Source: a virus. From it: a stretch of 29,918 bases of DNA. The stretch spans positions 1-29,918 of the IMG/VR virus record IMGVR_UViG_3300032053_007431. One strand, 5' to 3'. The position numbers were made by a program, and so were the translations under genes. The notes under the pieces were generated by a model that saw only the letters and a program-made list of their open reading frames with translations, did no database searches and was not told the origin of the DNA. Below, in pieces: positions 15,969-22,769 of this stretch (its first letter is position 1; the number at the start of each line of letters is the position of its first letter).

Positions 15969-16742
15969 TCAACGAAAAAAGTCTTGGTCGAAGGTCAGGT
16001 TGTGCCGGAACTCCCGGTTGCAGTCCTGTTTGGCGCAGGTGTGGACCAAGACCGTGTTCAGATGCGGGCTGAGTTCGCGGGACTGTTCTTCCAGATACCG
16101 GGCGTCTTTGGGCGGCAGCGCCTCGAACCACTCCTGAAGCTCTGCCAGCTTGTCGGCGGTGGAGTCGTTGATGGTGACCACCCGCATCAGGTTGCGGAGG
16201 GTGTTGTCGGAAATCTTGGTGCGCTCCAAGGCCGGGCGTTCCATGATGATGCGCTCGTCTTTGATGAGCAGCGGGCGCACCTTCACCACGTCTTTGCATT
16301 CCGGCAGGGTGATGAGGTCGAAGCCGGGGTAGCCCGGTTTCTTTTCTGAGACCTTCTCCAGTTCGTCGGGCACCTTGACGCGCTCCTGCTCCTTGGCGTT
16401 GCAGTAGGGGCAGACCGACGTGTAGGTGATGGTGTTGTCCTGCGCCAGCGCCCGCGAGACCAGCAGGATGATGTTGGTCTCGTCGGCCACAAAATCGTCC
16501 AGTTGGCCGCCGTTCAGGTCGCACAGCTTGCCGACCAACTCGAACAGCACGTTCTGCCGGGCTGAACTCTTGCGGTTGGCTTCCAGAAGGAAGTCGTCCA
16601 CGCTGCTGTCCCAAGGATAGACCGTGATTTGGCCGTCCGGCCAAGCGGTGGGGTTGCTGAACCCGTGGGACGGCAGCATGATGGCTTTCTTAAACGCCTG
16701 TCGCCGGGGCGTCAGGGACTTGAGGTTGGTTTTGATTGGCAT
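15969..16742 (-). CDS. gp26-like baseplate assembly protein (probable)
   Basis: This 257-residue protein fits the T4 gp26-type baseplate family by layout: an 'LPSHGF' turn early (23-28), a 'DGQITVYPWDSSVDDFLLEA' segment, a helical domain with 'IILLVSRALA' (91-100), and a CPYC (111-114) plus C236/C241 pair that could bind zinc. Such proteins help to assemble the baseplate hub. The match rests on remembered family patterns, so the exact family is less certain than the baseplate context. It starts across from the leaderless gene at 16885, about 142 nt away. Confidence 0.55.
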   Translation of the reverse strand: MPIKTNLKSLTPRRQAFKKAIMLPSHGFSNPTAWPDGQITVYPWDSSVDDFLLEANRKSSARQNVLFELVGKLCDLNGGQLDDFVADETNIILLVSRALAQDNTITYTSVCPYCNAKEQERVKVPDELEKVSEKKPGYPGFDLITLPECKDVVKVRPLLIKDERIIMERPALERTKISDNTLRNLMRVVTINDSTADKLAELQEWFEALPPKDARYLEEQSRELSPHLNTVLVHTCAKQDCNREFRHNLTFDQDFFR

Positions 16743-16761
16743 AGATAGATGATGGCACGAG

Positions 16762-16833
16762 TTAGCGTTTCGACAGAATCTTTTGCGTGGCCCTTTTTAG
16801 CCACTGGTCAAGAGAACAGAAAATAAACGCTAA
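16762..16833. promoter_or_regulatory. Inverted repeat and nested hairpin in divergent intergenic region
   Basis: TTAGCGTTT (16762-16770) and AAACGCTAA (16825-16833) are perfect 9-nt inverted arms 54 nt apart. Between them GTGGC (16787-16791) pairs with GCCAC (16800-16804). The region separates divergent genes at 16742 and 16885, with the sigma70-type promoter immediately to the right. It could be an operator pair, a looping site or a cruciform. No T-tract supports a terminator. Confidence 0.4.
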
Positions 16834-16849
16834 AATACGTTTTTTCTGG

Positions 16850-16878
16850 TTGACGAGCGACTGAAGTATGTCTACAGT
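16850..16878 (+). promoter_or_regulatory. sigma70-type promoter, apparently leaderless (gene at 16885)
   Basis: TTGACG (16850-16855), a 17-nt spacer and TACAGT (16873-16878) make a good sigma70 promoter. ATG 16885 begins seven bases past the -10, exactly where transcription should start, so the mRNA would be leaderless. A 19-nt block (16838-16856) is identical to that at 18227-18245. TGTCTACA (16869-16876) overlaps the -10. Confidence 0.75.
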
Positions 16879-16884
16879 GCTCGC

Positions 16885-17625
16885 ATGAACGACATCAAAG
16901 CCATCGTCCGGGAAATCGCCGACAAGTTCCACGCGCAGCTTGTGGAGCAGTTCACCCAGAACGCGAACGCCACGATTGCCAACTGGCAGAAGGAGAGCGC
17001 CGAGAAGAATTTGACCGACCCGCGCCACCTGTGGCCCACGAGCAGCACTCGCCAGAACCGTTACGAGTACTTCGCCAATCAGCAGAAGCAGCAGGCCATC
17101 ACTCCCTACGTCGAGCAGGCCGCCGGGCAGTCGCATTCAATCTGGCATACGCCCAAGAATTACGTGCTCAAGAGCGGCAATGACGAGCGCATCGCCAAGC
17201 AGGCCAAGGACTACGCTGATTACGCCGTGGCCGGTTTTATCGCCAAGATGGTGGATAAGTTCGAGGGCATCTGCGAAGCCAAGGGCAACTGCACCGTGGT
17301 CAAGGCCAACGGCAGCCTCGGCTGGAATGCCATCCGCTTCGAGTTCGCCGATGGCGCAAGCTTTGACGCCCAGAACAGCATCGTCTCCAAGTGGTCCTCC
17401 AAGGGCCGTCCCTTCAACCAGTATCCGACCACCTTCCACAACGTCATCCTGCCCGGCGGCGAGCGCATGAAGCTGCCTTCCGAGGCCAAGGTCAAGAAGG
17501 CGTTCGTGGCCCCGATTCAGCAACGGGAAGGCACGATTCCGAACATCGTGGCTGTTGGACAGGACACCGGATTGTCGCCTTACGAGGCTTTGAAACGGGC
17601 CGGGCTTATCGGCAAGCCTATCTGA
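16885..17625 (+). CDS. Unknown protein under leaderless promoter
   Basis: This 246-residue, mostly helical protein has no motif that I can place. Residues 1-75 are rich in Gln, Ala and Asn. The middle has a beta region with 'GNCTVVKANGSLGWNAIRFEFADG' features (133-156) and the end is a small helical segment. No Shine-Dalgarno is present, and the sigma70-like promoter places the start of transcription on the ATG. It shares its promoter type with the gene at 18275, so the two may form an early or host-takeover set expressed by host polymerase. The TGA stop is followed by an open frame (see next entry). Confidence 0.62.
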   Translation: MNDIKAIVREIADKFHAQLVEQFTQNANATIANWQKESAEKNLTDPRHLWPTSSTRQNRYEYFANQQKQQAITPYVEQAAGQSHSIWHTPKNYVLKSGNDERIAKQAKDYADYAVAGFIAKMVDKFEGICEAKGNCTVVKANGSLGWNAIRFEFADGASFDAQNSIVSKWSSKGRPFNQYPTTFHNVILPGGERMKLPSEAKVKKAFVAPIQQREGTIPNIVAVGQDTGLSPYEALKRAGLIGKPI

Positions 17626-17775
17626 CTGAGCGCCAAGCAGGCTGAACTGCTGCTGACCGGGTTGTATTTGCTTCGGCAGCAGCGGTTTCGTTGGCGTCCT
17701 ACGCTGAACCCTCATTATCCAGACATCCTTGAAGTGGAGGCCATAGTTAAGGCATGGACCGCGCTAGAAAAATAG
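17626..17775 (+). CDS. Possible 49-codon ORF continuing the frame after the TGA stop
   Basis: Directly after the TGA at 17623-17625 the same reading frame stays open for 49 codons to TAG 17775. The translation looks protein-like ('LLLTGLYLLRQQRFRWRPTL', then 'HYPDILEVEAIVKAWTALEK'). It could be a separate small gene using CTG 17626 or TTG 17662 as start, or a C-terminal extension made by read-through, since the stop is in the leaky TGA-C context. It overlaps the next gene's ATG (17754) by 22 nt. No Shine-Dalgarno is visible. Confidence 0.35.
   Translation: MSAKQAELLLTGLYLLRQQRFRWRPTLNPHYPDILEVEAIVKAWTALEK
17744..17749 (+). promoter_or_regulatory. TAGTTA start-proximal motif (gene at 17754)
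   Basis: ATAGTTAAGGC lies directly before ATG 17754 with four nucleotides between hexamer and start. Ten of eleven bases match the element before the PDZ gene at 1468, whose protein has the same N-terminal peptide pattern. Confidence 0.5.
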
Positions 17776-18209
17776 TGGCTGCTCTATTGGAAACCGACCA
17801 GTTCGATTCACGCGAATGGCTGCTGGCCAACGACGTGGAGACCGCTCAGGACGTGCAACGGGTGCTGGTGGGCCGGTTCGGCTTCAAGGAAGGCCCGGAG
17901 CACTCCTACATGCGCCACGACACCCAGTTCGCCGCGCATAAGGTCTATCAGACCCCGGTCGGCCCTCTGACCGTGCTCATGCACAACTACTACGACAACG
18001 ACGATGAGTGGATTCATCTGGATGTGCGTGAGGCAGGCGGCAGGCAGGCCACAGGGGCGGGCTACTGGAACATGAAGCTCCCGGCGGACGGAACGGACAT
18101 CTTCAGAATCGTGGACATGCTGGACAAAAAGCTGGCCACGATGAAGGACTGGAACGACATCGACAATCTCCGGGTGGAGTTCCGTGGCAAGCTCATTGGG
18201 CACGCCTGA
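17754..18209 (+). CDS. Unknown protein with possible capsid-targeting N-terminus
   Basis: The 151-residue product starts MDRARKIVAALLE, matching MRKAEYIVACLLE of the PDZ protein in the pattern 'R.A..IVA.LLE'. In T4 a short N-terminal peptide ending in (L/I)xE sends internal proteins into the prohead and is then cut off, so a similar function is plausible. The remainder is acidic (pos. 25-45, 80-95) and ends with a basic helix; no domain is recognised. It lies between two leaderless-promoter genes but has the TAGTTA motif instead, so its timing may differ. Confidence 0.62.
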   Translation: MDRARKIVAALLETDQFDSREWLLANDVETAQDVQRVLVGRFGFKEGPEHSYMRHDTQFAAHKVYQTPVGPLTVLMHNYYDNDDEWIHLDVREAGGRQATGAGYWNMKLPADGTDIFRIVDMLDKKLATMKDWNDIDNLRVEFRGKLIGHA

Positions 18210-18238
18210 AATTATTTTCAATTATCCGTTTTTTCTGG

Positions 18239-18267
18239 TTGACGACAGCGGAGGAATTGTCTACAGT
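18239..18267 (+). promoter_or_regulatory. sigma70-type promoter, apparently leaderless (gene at 18275)
   Basis: TTGACG (18239-18244), a 17-nt spacer and TACAGT (18262-18267) lie eight bases before ATG 18275. The 19-nt block at 18227-18245, CGTTTTTTCTGGTTGACGA, is identical to the one at 16838-16856. TGTCTACA (18258-18265) overlaps the -10. A longer open frame starts inside this promoter, but the promoter argues for ATG 18275. Confidence 0.75.
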
Positions 18268-18274
18268 AACTCCC

Positions 18275-19087
18275 ATGAACGAACAAGAAATCATCGCCAA
18301 GCACGCCGCCCTTATTTCCGCCCGTGACGCCTTCGCCACGAAGCTCGCCGCCGCCCTCACCGTCGCCGGGTTGACTGTCAAATCGACGATGCCGACCGAA
18401 CAGTGGTCAACTGGCACGCTCGCCATCACGTCCGACAAGACCAAAGAACTGGAGCATTACGCCCGGCTTGAAATTTTGCGTGGCAGCCGGTGGAGCAGCA
18501 CGCCTGATAAAGTTCGTCTCACTTACGCGCAGGATGGCCGGTTCACTCGTGGCCAGAAAACCCACTACACCAAGCTCGACGACGCGCTCATCGTCAAAAT
18601 CGTCGAACTCGCCGTCCAAGGTGTCGCCGACCAGATTAGATTCGCCGCTCAGCGCAACACGCAGGCCAACCTCGAAGCGCACTACGCCGCCGTGAAAAAA
18701 GAACAACTGGCCGGGGTCGTGCTTCCTCCGGGCACCGAAGTCAAAATCGTGGCCAGCCAGAACGACACCTACGCGGGCAAATACTACGTCTCCTTCCAGC
18801 AGCACCACGGGGCCATTACCGGTCTGCCGTTGACCGCTGAACAGGTCAAGAAGCTCATGGCCGTCTTGAATGAGATTCAGGGCACGGCTAGTGGCTACGT
18901 TATTGTGGGCACGCATCCGCTGGATGGCCGACCGGTGGTTCGCGGTGTTTTCAGCATGGGCACTGACTCCCCGAAGATGTATGCGGACAAGCAGGCGGCG
19001 TTGGCCGACATTCCGCACGTCAGCCGGGATTTCGCCAACAAAGACAGCTTGCGCGTGATGCCCTACGCGGACTGGATGCGGATTTAA
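18275..19087 (+). CDS. Unknown protein under second leaderless promoter
   Basis: The 270-residue protein from ATG 18275 (MNEQEIIAKHAALIS) is a helix-rich N-terminal half followed by a beta-rich segment ('GTEVKIVASQNDTYAGKYYVSF', 157-178). I recognise no catalytic motif. An upstream TTG would add 12 residues, but it would place the whole promoter in the coding region, so ATG is preferred. Its TAA overlaps the stop of the convergent spike gene by three nucleotides. The shared promoter with 16885 suggests coordinated expression; the proteins themselves do not look like paralogues. Confidence 0.62.
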   Translation: MNEQEIIAKHAALISARDAFATKLAAALTVAGLTVKSTMPTEQWSTGTLAITSDKTKELEHYARLEILRGSRWSSTPDKVRLTYAQDGRFTRGQKTHYTKLDDALIVKIVELAVQGVADQIRFAAQRNTQANLEAHYAAVKKEQLAGVVLPPGTEVKIVASQNDTYAGKYYVSFQQHHGAITGLPLTAEQVKKLMAVLNEIQGTASGYVIVGTHPLDGRPVVRGVFSMGTDSPKMYADKQAALADIPHVSRDFANKDSLRVMPYADWMRI

Positions 19088-20157
19088 CGGCCAACGATGG
19101 TCGTGCTGAGCAAGGCGGGGGTAGGGGCGGGAGGTTGCATCGGAGTCGGTGTAGCCACGCCAGTACCCCCGCCGCTTTGTACCCCGGTTACGATGTGGGT
19201 GTGGGCCGCGTACATCGTGAAGAAGTCCAGCAGGAAGGTGAAAAGCTGGGTGCCCAGCACGAACGGCTCGTTGCTGCCGGTGCCGAGGGCCAAGAGGGAG
19301 AAGTCCAGCGTCATTGGCCCGGTGGACGTGAAGTGGGTCAGCCCGGTAGAGGTCGTGGTCAGGTCCGTTGCAGTGACGAGCTTGAGCGCCGTGGCAGCGT
19401 CCAGCGTGATACTGGCCAAGGCGTCGATGGTGAAGTTTCCCACGCAGGAGAAGTCGATGTTGTTGGCCGCCGTGGCTGACATGTCCCTGCCGACATTGGT
19501 GGAGTGGTCGCTGGTCGTGTTCCACGTGTAGTCGAAGGACGTAGACAGGAAGCTGGTGCCAATCAAAAAGTTTACATCTTCGAGGATGTTCAAAGTACAC
19601 GTACTCAGGAGGTCGTCGATTTCCAGCATGTTGCCCAGCGCGGTGCTGAGCTTGATGGACCCGTCGAAGCTGACGGGTGTTGAGGAATCGTTCAGGAGCA
19701 GGCGGTAGCCGCCGCTGGTGGTCTCGATGACGCCGCCCGCGTTCATCTCGATGGCGTGGTTGTAGCGCGTCCACACCGTCCTGTCCGGGGCACCTACGCT
19801 GCCGTCCACCCCGGTCTTGTAGGAGTGGAGCTTGAGGCCGCCGACGCCCATGACGCCTTCCCGGTCGCTGAATGACTGCATTCCCCACTCCCAGATGGGC
19901 TTTTCTGGCTCTCCATCGAGAAACCGGACCCAAACCTTGTCGCCGACATCCGGGAGTTGGCTGAAGCCCCCGGAGCGGGCGCTGCCACCTGCGGGCATCC
20001 CGGCTGGGAGCGCCCACGGCAGGTCGTTGGTGGCCACGAACCCTGACCCGCCGCCGGTTGAGCCGTAAACGTGGGGAACCCGCACTTTGACGCGGCCAAG
20101 CTTTAGCGGGTCTTTGTTGTTCTCGACCAGCCCGCCGTATGTGTACACGAGGTTCAT
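19084..20157 (-). CDS. Baseplate spike / gp5-VgrG-like OB-fold protein
   Basis: This 357-residue protein has the OB-fold start of phage baseplate assembly V/gp5 proteins: 'YGGLVENNKDPLKLGRVKVRVP' at 7-28, a 'DLPWALPAGMPAGG' region, and 'LPDVGDKVWVRFLDGEPEKPIWEWGM' at 68-93. Residues about 130-300 alternate Thr, Ser, Asn and Asp with hydrophobics, as in the triple beta-helix of tail spikes. The C-terminal segment 'AAHTHIVTG' is followed by a Thr/Pro/Ala-rich tail. It would plug the tube and pierce the host envelope. No lysozyme domain is inserted, unlike T4 gp5. It converges on the gene at 18275. Confidence 0.88.
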   Translation of the reverse strand: MNLVYTYGGLVENNKDPLKLGRVKVRVPHVYGSTGGGSGFVATNDLPWALPAGMPAGGSARSGGFSQLPDVGDKVWVRFLDGEPEKPIWEWGMQSFSDREGVMGVGGLKLHSYKTGVDGSVGAPDRTVWTRYNHAIEMNAGGVIETTSGGYRLLLNDSSTPVSFDGSIKLSTALGNMLEIDDLLSTCTLNILEDVNFLIGTSFLSTSFDYTWNTTSDHSTNVGRDMSATAANNIDFSCVGNFTIDALASITLDAATALKLVTATDLTTTSTGLTHFTSTGPMTLDFSLLALGTGSNEPFVLGTQLFTFLLDFFTMYAAHTHIVTGVQSGGGTGVATPTPMQPPAPTPALLSTTIVGR

Positions 20158-20170
20158 CTGTTGTCCAAGG

Positions 20171-20176
20171 TAGTTA
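20171..20176 (+). promoter_or_regulatory. TAGTTA start-proximal motif (tube-like gene at 20184)
   Basis: GGTAGTTACGCTAAG precedes ATG 20184 with seven nucleotides between hexamer and start. It lies in the 26-nt gap between the divergent spike and tube-like genes. It supports the ATG 20184 start over longer alternatives. Confidence 0.5.
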
Positions 20177-20183
20177 CGCTAAG

Positions 20184-21053
20184 ATGCCGCGATTGATTAA
20201 CTTGGCAGACCACAAGAATCTTTGGGGTGCCACTACCACTGCTGGGCTGGAGCCGCAAAGAAGCGATTTGTGGCTCGTGGACCTGACGGAACTGGTCAAG
20301 GGCTTGAACACCCAAGGCGTGTTCGAGGCGCTTGGATTTGCCAAGGTGCCAAAGTTTTATCCGCAATTTGTTCAATCAATCTCCCTTCCAGAACTGAAGA
20401 TGAAGCCGGAAGTTTACCGGCGTGATTCGGTGCCTTTCAACATGCCCTCGTGGGATGAGCCGCTGGACCCGGTGAAAATCAGCTTCCTGCTGGACACCTA
20501 CGACAACCCCAACCAGAGCATGGTGCTTTCGGTGTTGCAAGCGTGGCAGGCTATCGTTCGTGCCGGACGCGGGGACCGCAGCAGCCTCTACAGCGGGTCG
20601 ATTAAACTCGGTGATGTTGGCTTCGTTCCGCTGAACGCGAATTTTAGGTGGGATTACACCTTCCCGATTCGGGTTGTGCAGCTTCGAGGCGGTGCTGCAA
20701 TGGAGGCAACCCTGTCGAGGGAGCAGGTTTCAGAGATGAACCAGCAAATGGTTTACCGGTCGCAACAGGACAGTGACTTTCAAGACAAGCTTCAAGCGGC
20801 CTTGGCGGCAGGCGACCAAGAATCCGCGATAACCTATTCCAATCTGGCAAATCCCGAAGGAAACTTCAATTTTCAGTCAGCGGAACAGCGTCCAATGGAC
20901 CGCCAGCCGTGGCTGCAAATCGCCGGTAATTGGCTGCTGAAAGAGTGCTGGCTGGGAGGTTGGAAAATGTCAGACCACAGCTACGGCGAAAGCAAGCTGT
21001 CCACTGTAGACGCTACCATTTACGCCGAAGATTTGTACCAGACTCCCACATGA
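20184..21053 (+). CDS. Tail-tube-like paralogue (baseplate gp54/gp48 type candidate)
   Basis: This 289-residue protein shares its N-terminal layout with the tube at 12990: both begin M-P, have an N-rich arm, 'GA(S/T)T', 'QR(V/S)DLW.V.L' (near 25-34), and a helix-rich core before a C-terminal 'WLLKECWLGGWKMSDHSYGESKLSTVDATIYAEDLY' strand pair. It carries an extra helical Gln/Ala insertion at about 180-230. In T4 the baseplate proteins gp48 and gp54 are tube homologues that nucleate tube growth, so this gene, beside the spike gene, probably makes that junction. ATG 20184 is preferred because of the tube-like N-terminus. Its stop overlaps the next start (ATGA). Confidence 0.72.
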   Translation: MPRLINLADHKNLWGATTTAGLEPQRSDLWLVDLTELVKGLNTQGVFEALGFAKVPKFYPQFVQSISLPELKMKPEVYRRDSVPFNMPSWDEPLDPVKISFLLDTYDNPNQSMVLSVLQAWQAIVRAGRGDRSSLYSGSIKLGDVGFVPLNANFRWDYTFPIRVVQLRGGAAMEATLSREQVSEMNQQMVYRSQQDSDFQDKLQAALAAGDQESAITYSNLANPEGNFNFQSAEQRPMDRQPWLQIAGNWLLKECWLGGWKMSDHSYGESKLSTVDATIYAEDLYQTPT

Positions 21054-22252
21054 ACATATCGCCTACCAGAGAAGCGTTGGGTGTCATGGCCACGCTTCGC
21101 CCGCCGTCGTCCCGGCCTTTGAAGCTGCTCTACAGTTTCAGTTCGGAAGTGTACACAAACAACGGTTACACGTTCCAGCTTGAGGACGGTGAACCGGCTA
21201 TCTGCCCCGGCGACGGAACCGTGACCAGCGCGACAAAGCGGTTTGCCAAGTTCAAGTGCTCTCGCGGTGTGCTCACGGGAACGCCTTCCTACGAGGTCAC
21301 GATTACGCATAATCACGGCATCCAGACGGTCGTGGCCGGACTGGCAACACTGGCCATCCGCCCCGGCAATGCCATTGCACGCGGCGACATCCTCGGTCAG
21401 CCGTACACGAATGAAATTTTCTTTGCGGTGCGCTACAACCGGGAGACATTCAGCCCCCACGAGCTTGGCCGTCACTGGCAGCTTCAAGGCGAATACGTCT
21501 TGGGTCAGGCAGGCAATCTACGAGGCGGCCCGGACAAGCTGATTCGCAATTTTGCCGGGAGCATCTTTTCCACCATCTACGGCGGGATTCGTTACTTCAT
21601 TGACCGGGTGCGCGGGTTCAAGCCCATGCTCGTCAGCGTGGATTTCAACGGCAACGGGACCAAGACAGGCTTCGCCGGGCTGGGCTTCACCGATGCGGAT
21701 TACTGGAACGTCTACGCTGCTGGCGCATTCAACTGGCTCAACAACGTCAACGGCTGCTACGGCTACTACTATTATTACTACGCCTACGGCATTTGCGGTC
21801 AGACCAAGGTTTTCAACAAGAATCCTCAGACCTTCCTGAAGGATTCCACGAACACAAAGTCTCCGGTCTGGTTGGAGCGCGTGGCCGCAGCTACGGCGGC
21901 TTCGGGAACGTATACAGTCTGGGACGCAATGGCCTCCACGTGGATTGGCGGCTGGTCCGGCGGCGTGATACCGGAAGAAAACTTCTTTGCCCTGCGCGGG
22001 CTGCCCGCAGGCACTTACCGGCTGGCCTGCTATGCCAGCAATTACGGTCGGCCCATCGTCTTTAACACCGCGTTTTACGTCGCGGTCAACAATGGCGTGC
22101 CTGCCGTCAAGACGACGGCTGTTACTGCCGTTCCGGCTTTTCTGGAGAACTACAATTATGTGCTTTTTGACGTGACCGTGCTCGCTGGAGGCATTGTCAC
22201 GGTGAAGGGTTACGGTTACTTCGATGGCCTTCAAATCGAGCGCCTGTCCTAA
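21050..22252 (+). CDS. Virion protein with degenerate M23-peptidase-like domain
   Basis: ATG 21050 overlaps the tube-like stop and is preferred over upstream starts. The 400-residue protein has an M23/lysostaphin-like fold pattern at about 45-135: 'ICPGDGTVTSA', then 'YEVTITHNHGIQTVVAGLATLAIRPGNAIARGDILGQPY'. In active M23 enzymes a HxxxD and a HxH bind zinc. Here the first His is missing and the HxH strand reads FFAVRY, so it is probably not a working peptidase. A Tyr run (239-244, flanked by Cys236 and Cys249) follows, and the C-terminal half (310-400) looks like a carbohydrate-binding beta-sandwich. A structural, possibly wall-contacting, tail protein is inferred. It is followed by the glycan cluster. 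Confidence 0.68.
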   Translation: MNISPTREALGVMATLRPPSSRPLKLLYSFSSEVYTNNGYTFQLEDGEPAICPGDGTVTSATKRFAKFKCSRGVLTGTPSYEVTITHNHGIQTVVAGLATLAIRPGNAIARGDILGQPYTNEIFFAVRYNRETFSPHELGRHWQLQGEYVLGQAGNLRGGPDKLIRNFAGSIFSTIYGGIRYFIDRVRGFKPMLVSVDFNGNGTKTGFAGLGFTDADYWNVYAAGAFNWLNNVNGCYGYYYYYYAYGICGQTKVFNKNPQTFLKDSTNTKSPVWLERVAAATAASGTYTVWDAMASTWIGGWSGGVIPEENFFALRGLPAGTYRLACYASNYGRPIVFNTAFYVAVNNGVPAVKTTAVTAVPAFLENYNYVLFDVTVLAGGIVTVKGYGYFDGLQIERLS

Positions 22253-22254
22253 TC

Positions 22255-22269
22255 CGTTCTAAAAGAACG
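22255..22269. promoter_or_regulatory. Short inverted repeat before the first glycan gene
   Basis: CGTTCT AAA AGAACG is a perfect six-base inverted repeat directly preceding, and touching, the GTG at 22269. It may be an operator or a translational hairpin. AGAACGTG also precedes the small minus-strand gene at 28975, a short similarity of uncertain meaning. Confidence 0.35.
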
Positions 22270-22769
22270 TGGTTATTGACTGGCACATATTTCCGACCAT
22301 CACCGGTTTGATGGTCACGACCATCCCGGAAAGGCATGATTTTGCCGTGGAGTCGGTTAAGGACTTCCTTGCCCAGCACTGGCCACACAAGGAACTGGTC
22401 ATCGTGAATGCCACCGGTCTGCCCTTTCCAAAGGTGGAAGGCGTATTTGAGATTCCTGCCCGCAGCATGGAAAATCTCTGGGACTTTGGGCTGACCCAGT
22501 GCCGGGGCGAGTGGGTAGCGGACTGGCAGGATGATTGCCGGTACAAGGAGGTTTATCTGCACGCGATGGCCCGTCTGCGGAGCCGGGAGAAGCGAGTCAG
22601 CTTGACCGGTTACGGAGGCGTTTGTCTGTCCGACGGGCAAGCGGTCAACGTGGACAACGACGGCACCGCTTTTAATCTCGTCTTTCGCTTTGTGCCCAAG
22701 GCGGGTGGTGTTCCAAGCTGGCTGGACAGGCGGGAACTGGTGACTCGGTATTATGCCTCCAAAGCTTAG
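22269..22769 (+). CDS. GT2-like glycosyltransferase (small, GT-A fold)
   Basis: This 166-residue protein has the opening of family 2 glycosyltransferases: 'MVTTIPERHDFAVESVKDFLAQHWPHKELVIVNAT' (15-49), the nucleotide-binding first strand, then 'GEWVADWQDDC' (80-90), which places acidic residues where the DxD metal/nucleotide-sugar site belongs. The chain ends shortly after, so it is a minimal or partial GT-A domain. The GTG start lies just after an inverted repeat; an in-frame ATG at 22311 is an alternative. Its final codons overlap the next gene by 17 nt. It begins the glycan cluster. Confidence 0.68.
   Translation: MVIDWHIFPTITGLMVTTIPERHDFAVESVKDFLAQHWPHKELVIVNATGLPFPKVEGVFEIPARSMENLWDFGLTQCRGEWVADWQDDCRYKEVYLHAMARLRSREKRVSLTGYGGVCLSDGQAVNVDNDGTAFNLVFRFVPKAGGVPSWLDRRELVTRYYASKA

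Noticed and set aside
20139-20183. Upstream start giving a 15-residue longer tube-like protein
   Set aside because: It would start inside the divergent spike gene; the protein from ATG 20184 aligns with the tail tube N-terminus.
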